From: Verrucomicrobiaceae bacterium | GTDB taxonomy: Bacteria; Verrucomicrobiota; Verrucomicrobiia; Verrucomicrobiales; Verrucomicrobiaceae | Reading direction: 5' to 3' | Assembly (NCBI GenBank): GCA_016795485.1 | Contig: JAEUHM010000002.1 | Location: forward strand, 1-56,387 | DNA length: 56,387 nucleotides | The notes under the pieces: model-generated | Databases searched by the model: none | Seen by the model: the letters and a program-made list of their open reading frames with translations, nothing else | What the model was told of the DNA's origin: nothing | Part shown: positions 43,023 to 51,612 of the stretch, piece after piece | Layout of the letters: each line of letters starts with the position of its first letter | How positions within the stretch are numbered: position 1 is the stretch's first letter | Translations under genes and position numbers: made by a program

Positions 43023-45260
43023 CTATTTCGTGGTGTTCTGGAAGGCGATGACTTCCTTACCTGTGGCACCATCAAATACTCGCAGACAACTGTCTTCTCC
43101 GCCGCCAACAATCACCTTTCCGCTAGCGCTTGCTGCACTGGACTGCATGTAGTCTGGCAAGTTTGCCATGGAGCGTATTTCTCCACCATCGTCCGTCACG
43201 ATTCGGAGGCGATTGTCGCCCGAGGAGGCCACGATTTGGTTCGTAGCGCCGATGAACTGCACTGAGGTCACTTCCTTTGTCCAGCCCTCGATTTTTTTCT
43301 TCCGCTCGCCCATCTGCATGTCCCAAGAGGCGACCACGCCATCCGCACCAGCAGTAGCAAGAACTCGCCCATCGGCGCGGAACGAAACGCTGTTAACGTG
43401 ATGAGTGTGGCCCTCAAAACTGCGCACCGTTTTCCCGGAGGCCACATCCGTGACACGTGCGATCTTGTCAGCAGAGCCAGTCGCCAAAAGCTTGCCGTCG
43501 GGTGAGAAGCACAGGGTGAGGACGGAATCCGTATGCACTTCCTTCCACGTGCGTGCCACGTTGCCTGAGGCTACGTCAAAGAAGACCACCTCGCCAGATC
43601 GGGAAGGCTCTCCGCTGCCAGCGGCAAGTTGTTTACCATCAGGACTGAATGCGAGTGCGTTCACACGCTCGGAAAACAGCTTGTTTCCGTCAATTGTGCG
43701 CCGCAGAACCCATTGCGGGGCTGCCGGAAGCTCAAACGAACGAGTCACGGTGAACCCACCTGATGTAGAGGCCGTCAGTTTGGGCGCGCTACTCGATGCG
43801 GAAGCCTCGGCTACGACCAATCCGGTGCCGACTCCCCACACGCGCAAGATACCGTCTTCTCGCATTGCGGCGAGACGGCTGCCATCTTGAGAAAAGGTGA
43901 GCGCGAGAGCTTTTCCGCCCACTTGAGTTAGGGCAGGAGCGAGTTTCGTGAGTTCAGCTGTGGCTTTGTCTTGGATCGCTTTAGAAGCAGAGATCGTGGC
44001 ATTTGCAGCAGCGGTTTTCTTGGCGTTCTCGGCCTTCGACTGATTGATTCGCTGAATCTCTTCCTCGGCGTCTTTGATGTTGCTCTTCGTGGCGGCCACG
44101 GCGGCTACTGCCGATGTCTCGGTCATCTTGGCAGTGATCAGCTTGTCTTGAGCCGTTTTCAATTGAGCAGCAGCAGCGGTATCTGTCTTGGCTTTGGCTG
44201 CGAGATCGTCGACTGCTTTTTGTGCTGCTGTCCGGGTCTCGTTTGCTGGCTTCAATGCCTTCTCTTTTTCAGGAAGAGCCTTGTTCATCGCCACGATGGC
44301 ATCCTTCGCTTTGCCCAGAAGCACGTCCAAGGCTTTGTCTTGGGTATCTATCCGTGCGACCTCGGCTTTTTGAAAAGCTTGCTCCAGTGTTTGTTGGGCA
44401 ATCGTCCAATCCAAAGCAGCCTTTTTCTTCTCGGCATCTAAACTGCCCTTGAGCTCTGAGAGTAGCTTGAGAGTGGCCGCTTCCCAGAGCTTGATGGAGC
44501 CATCCGACTGCCCTGTAGCAAGCGTCTTTCCGTCCTGAGACAGTGCGCTGGAGATTACCGTTTGCTTCGTAGCAGCAGCAACCTTCTTCAATAGGTCTGC
44601 CGGTGCTTCCTTGACACTCAATGGTGATCCCGCAGAGGTCACCGTGCTGAGTTGCCACAGTTTGATTTCTCGATAGCTGCCGCTGGCCAGTTGTGTGCCG
44701 TCCGCCGTGAATGCCAGGGACTGAACCATGCCTTTGTGTGCGTTTTTGATCTCAGCAGAGACTGTTCTGGATGCCAGATCGTAGATGTAAATGTGCCCAG
44801 CACGGCCACACGCAGCGTAACGGCCATCCGTGGTCGTAGCCACGCAGTAAATTGGATCCAAGCCCGCACTGATGGACTGCAACACCACTTTGTGGACCTC
44901 TTGGACGGAGCTTTTGGCCCCTTGGTCGATCCATTTGATGAAGAGCTCGATCTCTTTGGGAGTCAGCTTAACAGCACCCGCCTTGTTGTTGGTTGGGGGC
45001 ATCTCCATGTCCTCTTTATGCTCAGAAGCGAGCACGACGAGGCTTTCTGCTCCCTTGCCAGGGATGAGGCTAGGCCCAGAGTCGCCGCCCTTTTTCATCG
45101 TCTCTGGCGATTCCATATCCAAGCCAGCCTTGGTCGTTGTCTTGTTGTGACAGGCAATGCAGTTGGCTTTCAGGAACGGGTAGATGTCTCGATAAAAGTC
45201 GAGATCCTCGGCCGCTACAGGCAGCGCAATTAGGAGTAGGAGAGTTAGCGGACTTTTCAT
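43023..45260 (-). CDS. Secreted haem-binding (PSCyt1) WD40-repeat protein with a long coiled-coil insert
   Basis: A 745-aa protein: signal peptide (MKSPLTLLLLIALPVAA), a PSCyt1-type cytochrome c motif CIACH at residues 34-38, and WD40 blades (ADGTQLASGSYREIKLW, SQDGKTLATGQSDGSIKLW). A coiled-coil insert of about 170 residues at about 275-442, rich in Ala, Lys and Glu, follows, then more WD40 blades (ATGSADKIARV, ATAGADGVVASW). Such chimeras are hallmarks of Planctomycetota and Verrucomicrobiota, and their electron partner is unknown. The frame continues to a GTG at 45278 that would overlap the upstream gene by GTGA. I prefer the ATG at 45260 for the signal peptide. Confidence 0.88.
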   Translation of the reverse strand: MKSPLTLLLLIALPVAAEDLDFYRDIYPFLKANCIACHNKTTTKAGLDMESPETMKKGGDSGPSLIPGKGAESLVVLASEHKEDMEMPPTNNKAGAVKLTPKEIELFIKWIDQGAKSSVQEVHKVVLQSISAGLDPIYCVATTTDGRYAACGRAGHIYIYDLASRTVSAEIKNAHKGMVQSLAFTADGTQLASGSYREIKLWQLSTVTSAGSPLSVKEAPADLLKKVAAATKQTVISSALSQDGKTLATGQSDGSIKLWEAATLKLLSELKGSLDAEKKKAALDWTIAQQTLEQAFQKAEVARIDTQDKALDVLLGKAKDAIVAMNKALPEKEKALKPANETRTAAQKAVDDLAAKAKTDTAAAAQLKTAQDKLITAKMTETSAVAAVAATKSNIKDAEEEIQRINQSKAENAKKTAAANATISASKAIQDKATAELTKLAPALTQVGGKALALTFSQDGSRLAAMREDGILRVWGVGTGLVVAEASASSSAPKLTASTSGGFTVTRSFELPAAPQWVLRRTIDGNKLFSERVNALAFSPDGKQLAAGSGEPSRSGEVVFFDVASGNVARTWKEVHTDSVLTLCFSPDGKLLATGSADKIARVTDVASGKTVRSFEGHTHHVNSVSFRADGRVLATAGADGVVASWDMQMGERKKKIEGWTKEVTSVQFIGATNQIVASSGDNRLRIVTDDGGEIRSMANLPDYMQSSAASASGKVIVGGGEDSCLRVFDGATGKEVIAFQNTTK

Positions 45261-45274
45261 CTCAACATTCAGCT

Positions 45275-47458
45275 TCACTTGGCCGCAGTCGTAGGTGTTC
45301 CCGGCGTTACCTTCACGCGAATGGGCTGAGAGACGAAGATTTCCACCGTGTCTGTGGGAGCAGCGGCTGTGGTCACAGCTTTCATGCGACTGGCGGCAGC
45401 TGTCATGGCGGCTTCAGCCTGTTTTTGCTTCTCTGCTGCTGCTTTGGCGGCATTTGCGTCTGTTGCGGCGGTCTTTTTCGCTTCGGCAGCAACTGATGCG
45501 AGAAGTTGCTCCGCTTTTTTCTGTTCGGCTTCTGCTAGTGGCACGGCAGCGGGATTGTAGCGGTATTTGCAGATGCCCAGGGTTTGAAATGCGAACGTGT
45601 AGTCGCCAGGAGCGAGCTTTAGCGCGGCAAGATCGATGACCGATTCGTGATTTGCGGCCTTCAATGGAATATCGAACTCCTTGATGCCAGAGAACCCTTC
45701 ACCGTAGGCTTTGACCTTGAGGGATGAGCCATTGAACTCATTCCGCCATGTGAGTTTGAGTGGGATCTTCAACTGCTGACCCACCGCTGCTTCATACACC
45801 TTGTTTTCTACAGGCGCGATGGTGACGGGCGCACCTTCGGAGTCGGTCACCGAGACAGGAGCGTCTGCCATGAGGCGCGGAGCTGGGATTTCGCCTTTCG
45901 CGTCCTTCACGGGCCATTCCATACTCGCCATGCGGCAAGGCCGCGTGACGGACTTACCATTGATCATCGCAGTGCCGGTGATCTTCCCAAGACTGAAGCC
46001 TGACTTGGGATTGGCGTCCGCCGTGAGGATTAAGTGGCCGTGGGCTTTGCCCTTGGCGATCTTCAGTCCAGTGGCGGTGATACCCGGCGGAAGGCCTTCC
46101 ATTTTGATATCGATCTCACCATCGAATCCGTCTCGCCGCTGCACCACCACTTCAAACGCGCGTGACTCTCCCGCCCGCATGGCCATTGGTTTGGAAAGGG
46201 ATGCGCGATCTCCGTTACGCAGTGTCATGTGCACTGCCCATGCCGCGAGCGCGAAGTCTGGGGCCGCCTGCCGGACGATCAGGCGATAAATGTTGTCCGG
46301 GTTGCTTCGGGTTCCACCAAACAGATCGCGCACGGCCAGTCGATAGGTGCCGTCTTCCTTCACCTCAAACTTGCCCAGCACGTCAGGCGATCCTGCATCG
46401 TAAGGAGGGCCATCATAAGAGTAACCGTTGCTCGATACCTTCATGGGCGGTGCGATGTCGTAAAGTTCAGCCACATCGGTGAGGACATCGCCCTTCACTT
46501 GCTGCACCAGCACGAAGGGATCAGTATTTGGCCCAAGACGCTCGGACGCTACCTCCACCCACCAGGTTTCGCCTTTCTTTGCCGTGAACTCATAAGTGTC
46601 CACATCTGCTGCGGGGAAGAAAGCTCCAGCTATGTCACAAGGCAGCGTGATCTTCTGGATTTCCGCCGCAACTTCTTCCTGTTGAGCTGCTTTTGGTGCC
46701 AGGTCTGCGGGCGGCCATGACATGGCGCTCACCAGTTGCGTTTGTGGATGGCGAGCTCCAGGTGCTTTCTGCAAAACCAATCGATAGAAGTGCCGCTCTC
46801 CACCCTGGAAGGTCAAGTCATTGACTTTGATCACGTATTTTCCGTCTGCCGGTGGATCAAACTCAATGATCCCACCAGTGCGATTGACCACAAGGTCTTG
46901 CCCGCGCTCATTGGCCAGAATGAGAACCGGCGTGAGACGTGAATCAATGCCAGCAGCCGCACATTCCACAGTAACTTTCTGGCCCTTCACGCCGGCAAAC
47001 GAGTAGTAGTCCACGGCACGGCGTGTCATCGTGGCATTGCAGATGGTGCCCACCGGCAGGTTCATCGCGGTTTCCAGGCTATTGTTCGGAGTGGTCCTCG
47101 TCACTTCTGGCAGTGTGCCAACGCTGAACGCACGAGCGGAGGAAATGCCCAGCCTGGAGATAACTCTTGCGTCATAAACGCCAACAGGTGTGTCTGGAGC
47201 GATGGAGACAGTGAACTTTTTGTCCACTCCAGCTACCGGTTTGGCTGTGATTTTGGGCGTGGAAAAGTTCAGTTCTCGAATGTCCTCCAGATTCTCTCCA
47301 GTGATCGTCACATCGACGCTAGTTCCACACTGACCGCCCATGGGTAGCATGGTGAGTAAGCGAGGAAGTGGCAATGTCACTTGCTGTGCTTGTGCAATGG
47401 CACAAACAAAGACAAGGAGGCAAAGCGGAGCAAAACCGGAGCGCGGACGGGGATTCAT
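45275..47458 (-). CDS. Secreted TIG/pre-peptidase C-terminal-domain protein
   Basis: A 727-aa protein with a signal peptide (SGFAPLCLLVFVCAIAQAQ). An IPT/TIG-like segment follows (GGQCGTSVDVTITGENLEDI) and two PPC-like beta domains (about 120-220 with NNSLETAMNLPVGTICNATM and YYSFAGVKGQKVTVECA; about 260-370 with FFPAADVDTYEFTAKKGETW). Further beta-rich segments lead to an Ala/Lys coiled coil at about 640-695. These proteins accompany WD40/PSCyt1 genes, as here, where the downstream gene begins 15 bp after the stop. A complex between the two in the periplasm is a fair inference. The first in-frame start (47461) is TTG; I use the ATG. Confidence 0.85.
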   Translation of the reverse strand: MNPRPRSGFAPLCLLVFVCAIAQAQQVTLPLPRLLTMLPMGGQCGTSVDVTITGENLEDIRELNFSTPKITAKPVAGVDKKFTVSIAPDTPVGVYDARVISRLGISSARAFSVGTLPEVTRTTPNNSLETAMNLPVGTICNATMTRRAVDYYSFAGVKGQKVTVECAAAGIDSRLTPVLILANERGQDLVVNRTGGIIEFDPPADGKYVIKVNDLTFQGGERHFYRLVLQKAPGARHPQTQLVSAMSWPPADLAPKAAQQEEVAAEIQKITLPCDIAGAFFPAADVDTYEFTAKKGETWWVEVASERLGPNTDPFVLVQQVKGDVLTDVAELYDIAPPMKVSSNGYSYDGPPYDAGSPDVLGKFEVKEDGTYRLAVRDLFGGTRSNPDNIYRLIVRQAAPDFALAAWAVHMTLRNGDRASLSKPMAMRAGESRAFEVVVQRRDGFDGEIDIKMEGLPPGITATGLKIAKGKAHGHLILTADANPKSGFSLGKITGTAMINGKSVTRPCRMASMEWPVKDAKGEIPAPRLMADAPVSVTDSEGAPVTIAPVENKVYEAAVGQQLKIPLKLTWRNEFNGSSLKVKAYGEGFSGIKEFDIPLKAANHESVIDLAALKLAPGDYTFAFQTLGICKYRYNPAAVPLAEAEQKKAEQLLASVAAEAKKTAATDANAAKAAAEKQKQAEAAMTAAASRMKAVTTAAAPTDTVEIFVSQPIRVKVTPGTPTTAAK

Positions 47459-47573
47459 CAAGCACTACCTACGGACTCTGGAGCTAGTTCTATACACGGT
47501 GAGGTGGTCTGAAAACGCTATGCTGTGTTCATTGGTCTTGTGGAACGCAGGTCCAGTCGCTAAAAAGGCCCAC

Positions 47574-48899
47574 ATGGATCTCTCAAAACTGTCCGAAGAC
47601 TTTGCTGGCCTCGTTTGGGGCACTCCGCTGATCGTGCTCTTGTTTGGCACTCATTTGTTTCTCACTTGGCGCACAGGTTTCATCCAGCGGTTCATGGGCA
47701 GAGCCATCAAGATCTCCTTCTCGAAAGAAAAAGAAGGCGATGGTGATGTCACGCAGTTCGGGGCACTGATGACCGCACTTGCGGCTACGATTGGGGCGGG
47801 AAACATCGCGGGAGTCGCCACTGCGGTCACCACAGGTGGTCCAGGAGCGGTATTCTGGATGTGGCTCACGGGAGTCTTCGGCATTGCTACGAAGTATGGT
47901 GAGGCCGTGCTCGCGGTGAAGTATCGTGTGCAGAACCCAGACGGCACCTTTGCGGGCGGCCCTATGTATGTGCTGGAGCGCGGAATGGGCCAAAAATGGC
48001 TAGGCGTTGTGTTTGCCGTGCTCACAGCATTCGCGGCCGTTGGTATCGGTAACATGTATCAGGCGAACATGGTCGTTGGTCTGCTGAACGAGCACGTGAA
48101 GCCTGCCTCTACCGAAGTACTGAAGTGGTCTGCGGGCTTAGTGATGGCGGCGCTCACTGCGGCATCCATTTTGGGTGGGGTGAAGAGCATCGCTCGCTGG
48201 TGCAGTGTGTTGGTGCCGGTGATGGCTGTCGGCTACGTAGTTGGGTGCCTCCTCATTCTTGGCAAGAACGTGACACTCATCCCTGGAGCGATATCTGAGA
48301 TCCTGACCTCAGCGTTTGATGGCACTGCGGTGGCTGGGGGACTGCTCGGTGGAGTGGTGAAGGCCGGAATCAAGCGTGGTCTGTTCTCCAACGAGTCCGG
48401 CCTGGGCAGTGCGCCCATTGTGGCCGCTGCGGCCCAGACAAGGAATCCGATTCGCCAAGCCCTTGTGTCCGCGACTGGCACCTTCTGGGACACGGTGGTG
48501 ATTTGCCTCATGACCGGCCTCGTATTAGTCACCAGCGGCCATTACAAAGAGGGGCTTCAAGGTCCTGCGCTCATGAATGCAGCTTTCAGTGAGCTGAGCA
48601 CCGTGGGGCCTATCATTCTCATCTTCGGCCTAGCGACCTTTGTTTTCTCTACCATCCTCGGATGGAGCTACTACGGCGAACGTGCTCTCGAGTATTTGTT
48701 TGGTCAAAAAGCCATCAAACCGTATCGCATTTTGTGGGTGGTGCTCGTCGTGGTGGGCTCCGTTCAGCCCGCTTCGGTCATTATTAACTTCTCAGACGCC
48801 GCCAATGGACTCATGGCGATTCCCAACCTCATCGCGCTCATCGCCCTCAGTGGCGTGATCGCCGCAGAAACCCGGGCTCACAAAGACGAGTTCAAGTAA
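47574..48899 (+). CDS. Sodium:alanine symporter, AGCS family
   Basis: A 441-aa inner-membrane carrier with about 10-11 membrane segments. The family motif is TTGGPGAVFWMWLTGVFG. Other conserved blocks are FGALMTALAATIGAGNIAGV, FAGGPMYVLERGM and GLFSNESGLGSAPIVAAAA. It imports alanine or glycine with Na+. I chose the ATG at 47574 (MDLSKLSEDFAGLVWG) since it matches the usual N-terminus; earlier in-frame starts add a non-conserved leader. It is divergent from the PPC gene. Substrate specificity beyond small neutral amino acids is not set. Confidence 0.93.
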   Translation: MDLSKLSEDFAGLVWGTPLIVLLFGTHLFLTWRTGFIQRFMGRAIKISFSKEKEGDGDVTQFGALMTALAATIGAGNIAGVATAVTTGGPGAVFWMWLTGVFGIATKYGEAVLAVKYRVQNPDGTFAGGPMYVLERGMGQKWLGVVFAVLTAFAAVGIGNMYQANMVVGLLNEHVKPASTEVLKWSAGLVMAALTAASILGGVKSIARWCSVLVPVMAVGYVVGCLLILGKNVTLIPGAISEILTSAFDGTAVAGGLLGGVVKAGIKRGLFSNESGLGSAPIVAAAAQTRNPIRQALVSATGTFWDTVVICLMTGLVLVTSGHYKEGLQGPALMNAAFSELSTVGPIILIFGLATFVFSTILGWSYYGERALEYLFGQKAIKPYRILWVVLVVVGSVQPASVIINFSDAANGLMAIPNLIALIALSGVIAAETRAHKDEFK

Positions 48900-48911
48900 C
48901 TGAAGCGCTCG

Positions 48912-48986
48912 CTGAGCAGTTCAGTGGAATGAAGTTGCTCAAATCTAGTATTTCTGGCAACTTACCCGCCCGGCTGAACTGCTCAG
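48912..48986. other. Large nested inverted repeat between the symporter and the kinase gene
   Basis: A perfect 13-bp inverted repeat (CTGAGCAGTTCAG at 48912-48924 with CTGAACTGCTCAG at 48974-48986) encloses a second 7-bp one (AAGTTGC at 48932-48938 with GCAACTT at 48957-48963). It can form a two-stem hairpin 12 bases after the symporter stop and 52 bases before the kinase ATG. There is no T-run, so it is not a standard terminator. It could be a structured leader, processing site or operator. Confidence 0.6.
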
Positions 48987-49038
48987 ATGAGTGGTTGCCG
49001 GGTATTTGTCCATACCCTCGATTTTCTTTACCCATAGT

Positions 49039-51606
49039 ATGAGTTTCCCGCAGATAGCAGGATTGGAGGTGCAGGAAACGATTGGAACTGGAAGTGTAGG
49101 GAGCGTTTTCCGTGCCAAGGGCCCAGGCGGCAGGCCATGGGCGCTGAAGTTGCTCAACTCCATGTCCATCAATCGCAAGGGCCTGGAGGCGACTTTGCGC
49201 TCCATGCAGGCGATGCCCGCACATCGTGGTGTGCTGCCCGTGCTGAGTTTCGATCTCACTCACAGTCCCTATTACGTCGCCACACCGCTGATGAATGGTC
49301 CTGAGGGTGGGCGCTCTGGGCTACCTCTGACCATCGAAAATGTCATCGGCAAACTCTCGCTCGATGAGGCTTGGAACTACGTCTACGAAATCTCAGACTC
49401 GCTGGCCCACTTGCACCGTTACGGGGTGGCTCATGGCAATCTGACTCCTGGCAATATCTTCCTTGGTGCTGAAAATGGCGAGAGTCTCACTCGTCTCGCT
49501 GATGCTGGGCAGGGCTGTGTGGGTGGCACACATCACTTGGAGTTGCGCCATCATTTTCTCTATCTGTGCCCTGATCAGGTGGACATGCCTGAAGGCTTTT
49601 TCCAAGGTTACGGCCCGTCCTGGGACGTGTACAGCTTCGGGGTCATCGCGTATCGTCTTCTCACTGGGCAGCATCCGCGAGGTTCTGCCTCGTGGGCAAA
49701 AGAAATGGAAACCCAACAGGCCCAGGCTGCACGTGGTCTGAACTATGGGCTCAACGGCGGGGCCATTCTGCGCGAGGTTCGTGCGCAACCTGCTATCACC
49801 TGGCCCACGGCTCCGGCTTCAGCTTGGGATGAGCGGAGGCGCAAGGTGGTGGAAACCGCTCTTTCGCTCGATCCGAACGTGCGTTGGGTCGACATGCGTG
49901 ACGTGGCACGCGAGTTCGAGACGATGGAGGCCGACTTTTTGCTCGAGGATGCAAAGGCCGCCACCGTCAATGAGCGGGAAAAACAACGCGGACGCATTGC
50001 TCGTCTCAATGCTGCTTGGATGACCCTTGCTGCGGGCCTTGCGGCGGTGGGGACGTATGCAGCCATCACCCAGTTCCGTTTGCTCGATGCCCAGGGCACC
50101 ATCACGAAGCTTCACAAAGACTACGGCGCGGAGATTGCCCAGCGGGATGGGCAGATCGGTGATCTGACAAAGGACTTCAAAGACAGCGTCAGCGCTAAAC
50201 AAGCAAGTGATGCCAACCTTCAGCGCTCGCAGTTGATGGTGGATCAAATGCTCACCCAGTTGCTCCAACTCCCCACAGGCAACAATCTGGAAGTAGCTTT
50301 CTCACGTGAGCAGCTAACGGATGCGGTCGACTTTTTGAAGAGCGCGCTCGGTTCCATGGAGAAAGATCCTGCCATGGGCCCAGAGCGTGCCCGCGCCTAT
50401 GGCAATCTCGGCATGCTCTACCTCAAACAGCGCCGCACTGTGGATGCTCAGGTCTATTTGGACAAAGCGCGCCATGAGTTGCACACGCTGCTGGTGAAGG
50501 ATCCCACCGGTCCTCACGCTGGGGTGCAGCACCAGTGGCTTGGTCGTTACAGTTTGCTCTTGGCCAACATCACTTCGGCTCGTGGCGATGGCGACACCGC
50601 CATGAAACTCCTGGTGGAGGCAACGGAGAACCTTGAGCCAGGCTTGAAGTCTGGCTCCAACAATCGCTTGGCCCGGGTAGAAGCGGCCAAAGCATGGTTC
50701 GAGCTCGGGGTGCGCTATCGTTTGCAATCAGATGCTACAAAAGCCGCTGAAGCCATGGACAAGGTTTCTGCCGCTCTCGATGGGCAGAACTTGGGCGGCA
50801 CACCCACGGATGAGGAGATGTTTCTGTTGGCGCGGGCTGATTTGGAACGTGGTCTCTCCGCACGCGATGCAGGACAGATTGATGACGCCATCACCAGGCT
50901 CATTGATGCGGTGGAAAAGATGAGCTTGCTCGTACAGGGCAGCGCTCCACGGAATCAAGACCTGGCGCTGATCTATGCTGAGGCCTACACGGAGTTAGCG
51001 GACGTGATTGGGAAGAATCTCACGCCCAAGGAAGCTGCTGAGGCTTACCGTGAGGCAGGGAAAGTCTTGATTGAGCTTATTCGGCTTGAGCCAGACTGGG
51101 TAGAGGCAAAGTATCTTATGGCGCGCAACTATGCGGCTCAGGCTGGCATTGCGCGAGATGAAGGCAGGCCTTCGGAAGCCTACTCGCAGAAGAACAACGC
51201 GCTGGAGCAGATCAACGAAGTCGTAGCCGCAGATCCAGACAATCCTCGCTACCTCGCGCTACAGGCGCGCATCAAAGGAGAGATGGCACAGATCCTTTCC
51301 GAGCTGAACAAAAGCAAGAATGCTGCTCCAGTGGCGCAGGATGCGGTCAAGATCATGGAAGCCGTGCTACAGAAGCACGGTGGTGGCACCATGGCCGCTG
51401 AGCGTAAGGAGTGGGAAATCCAACTCGGAGTTCTCTACGGCATCCTCGCTCAGATGCAGGAGTCGCAGAAACAGTCTGCTGAAGCCAAGGCCACGCTTCT
51501 ACTCGCTGAAAAGCAGTGGGCCAAGCTGGCGGAGGTGGACAAGACCACGCCCGCTATCCAGCAAGGCTTGGAGTGGACTCGCAACCGCTTGCAGAAACTC
51601 AAGTAG
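49039..51606 (+). CDS. Membrane-anchored Ser/Thr kinase-like protein with TPR-like region, probable pseudokinase
   Basis: A 855-aa protein. The N-terminal kinase fold (about 8-280) keeps the glycine loop IGTGSVGSVFRA and the ATP-binding Lys37 (WALKLL). The catalytic loop reads HGNLTPGN (residues 132-139) where HRDLKPEN is expected, so the catalytic Asp is Asn134, and DFG is DAG (155-157). A single membrane segment lies at about 324-346, then a coiled coil (about 355-400) and long helical TPR-like repeats (ARAYGNLGMLYLKQRRTVDA onward). ATG 49039 is preferred over the GTG at 48991. It may act as a scaffold or sensor. The long inverted repeat lies just upstream. Confidence 0.85.
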   Translation: MSFPQIAGLEVQETIGTGSVGSVFRAKGPGGRPWALKLLNSMSINRKGLEATLRSMQAMPAHRGVLPVLSFDLTHSPYYVATPLMNGPEGGRSGLPLTIENVIGKLSLDEAWNYVYEISDSLAHLHRYGVAHGNLTPGNIFLGAENGESLTRLADAGQGCVGGTHHLELRHHFLYLCPDQVDMPEGFFQGYGPSWDVYSFGVIAYRLLTGQHPRGSASWAKEMETQQAQAARGLNYGLNGGAILREVRAQPAITWPTAPASAWDERRRKVVETALSLDPNVRWVDMRDVAREFETMEADFLLEDAKAATVNEREKQRGRIARLNAAWMTLAAGLAAVGTYAAITQFRLLDAQGTITKLHKDYGAEIAQRDGQIGDLTKDFKDSVSAKQASDANLQRSQLMVDQMLTQLLQLPTGNNLEVAFSREQLTDAVDFLKSALGSMEKDPAMGPERARAYGNLGMLYLKQRRTVDAQVYLDKARHELHTLLVKDPTGPHAGVQHQWLGRYSLLLANITSARGDGDTAMKLLVEATENLEPGLKSGSNNRLARVEAAKAWFELGVRYRLQSDATKAAEAMDKVSAALDGQNLGGTPTDEEMFLLARADLERGLSARDAGQIDDAITRLIDAVEKMSLLVQGSAPRNQDLALIYAEAYTELADVIGKNLTPKEAAEAYREAGKVLIELIRLEPDWVEAKYLMARNYAAQAGIARDEGRPSEAYSQKNNALEQINEVVAADPDNPRYLALQARIKGEMAQILSELNKSKNAAPVAQDAVKIMEAVLQKHGGGTMAAERKEWEIQLGVLYGILAQMQESQKQSAEAKATLLLAEKQWAKLAEVDKTTPAIQQGLEWTRNRLQKLK

Positions 51607-51612
51607 CCTTTC

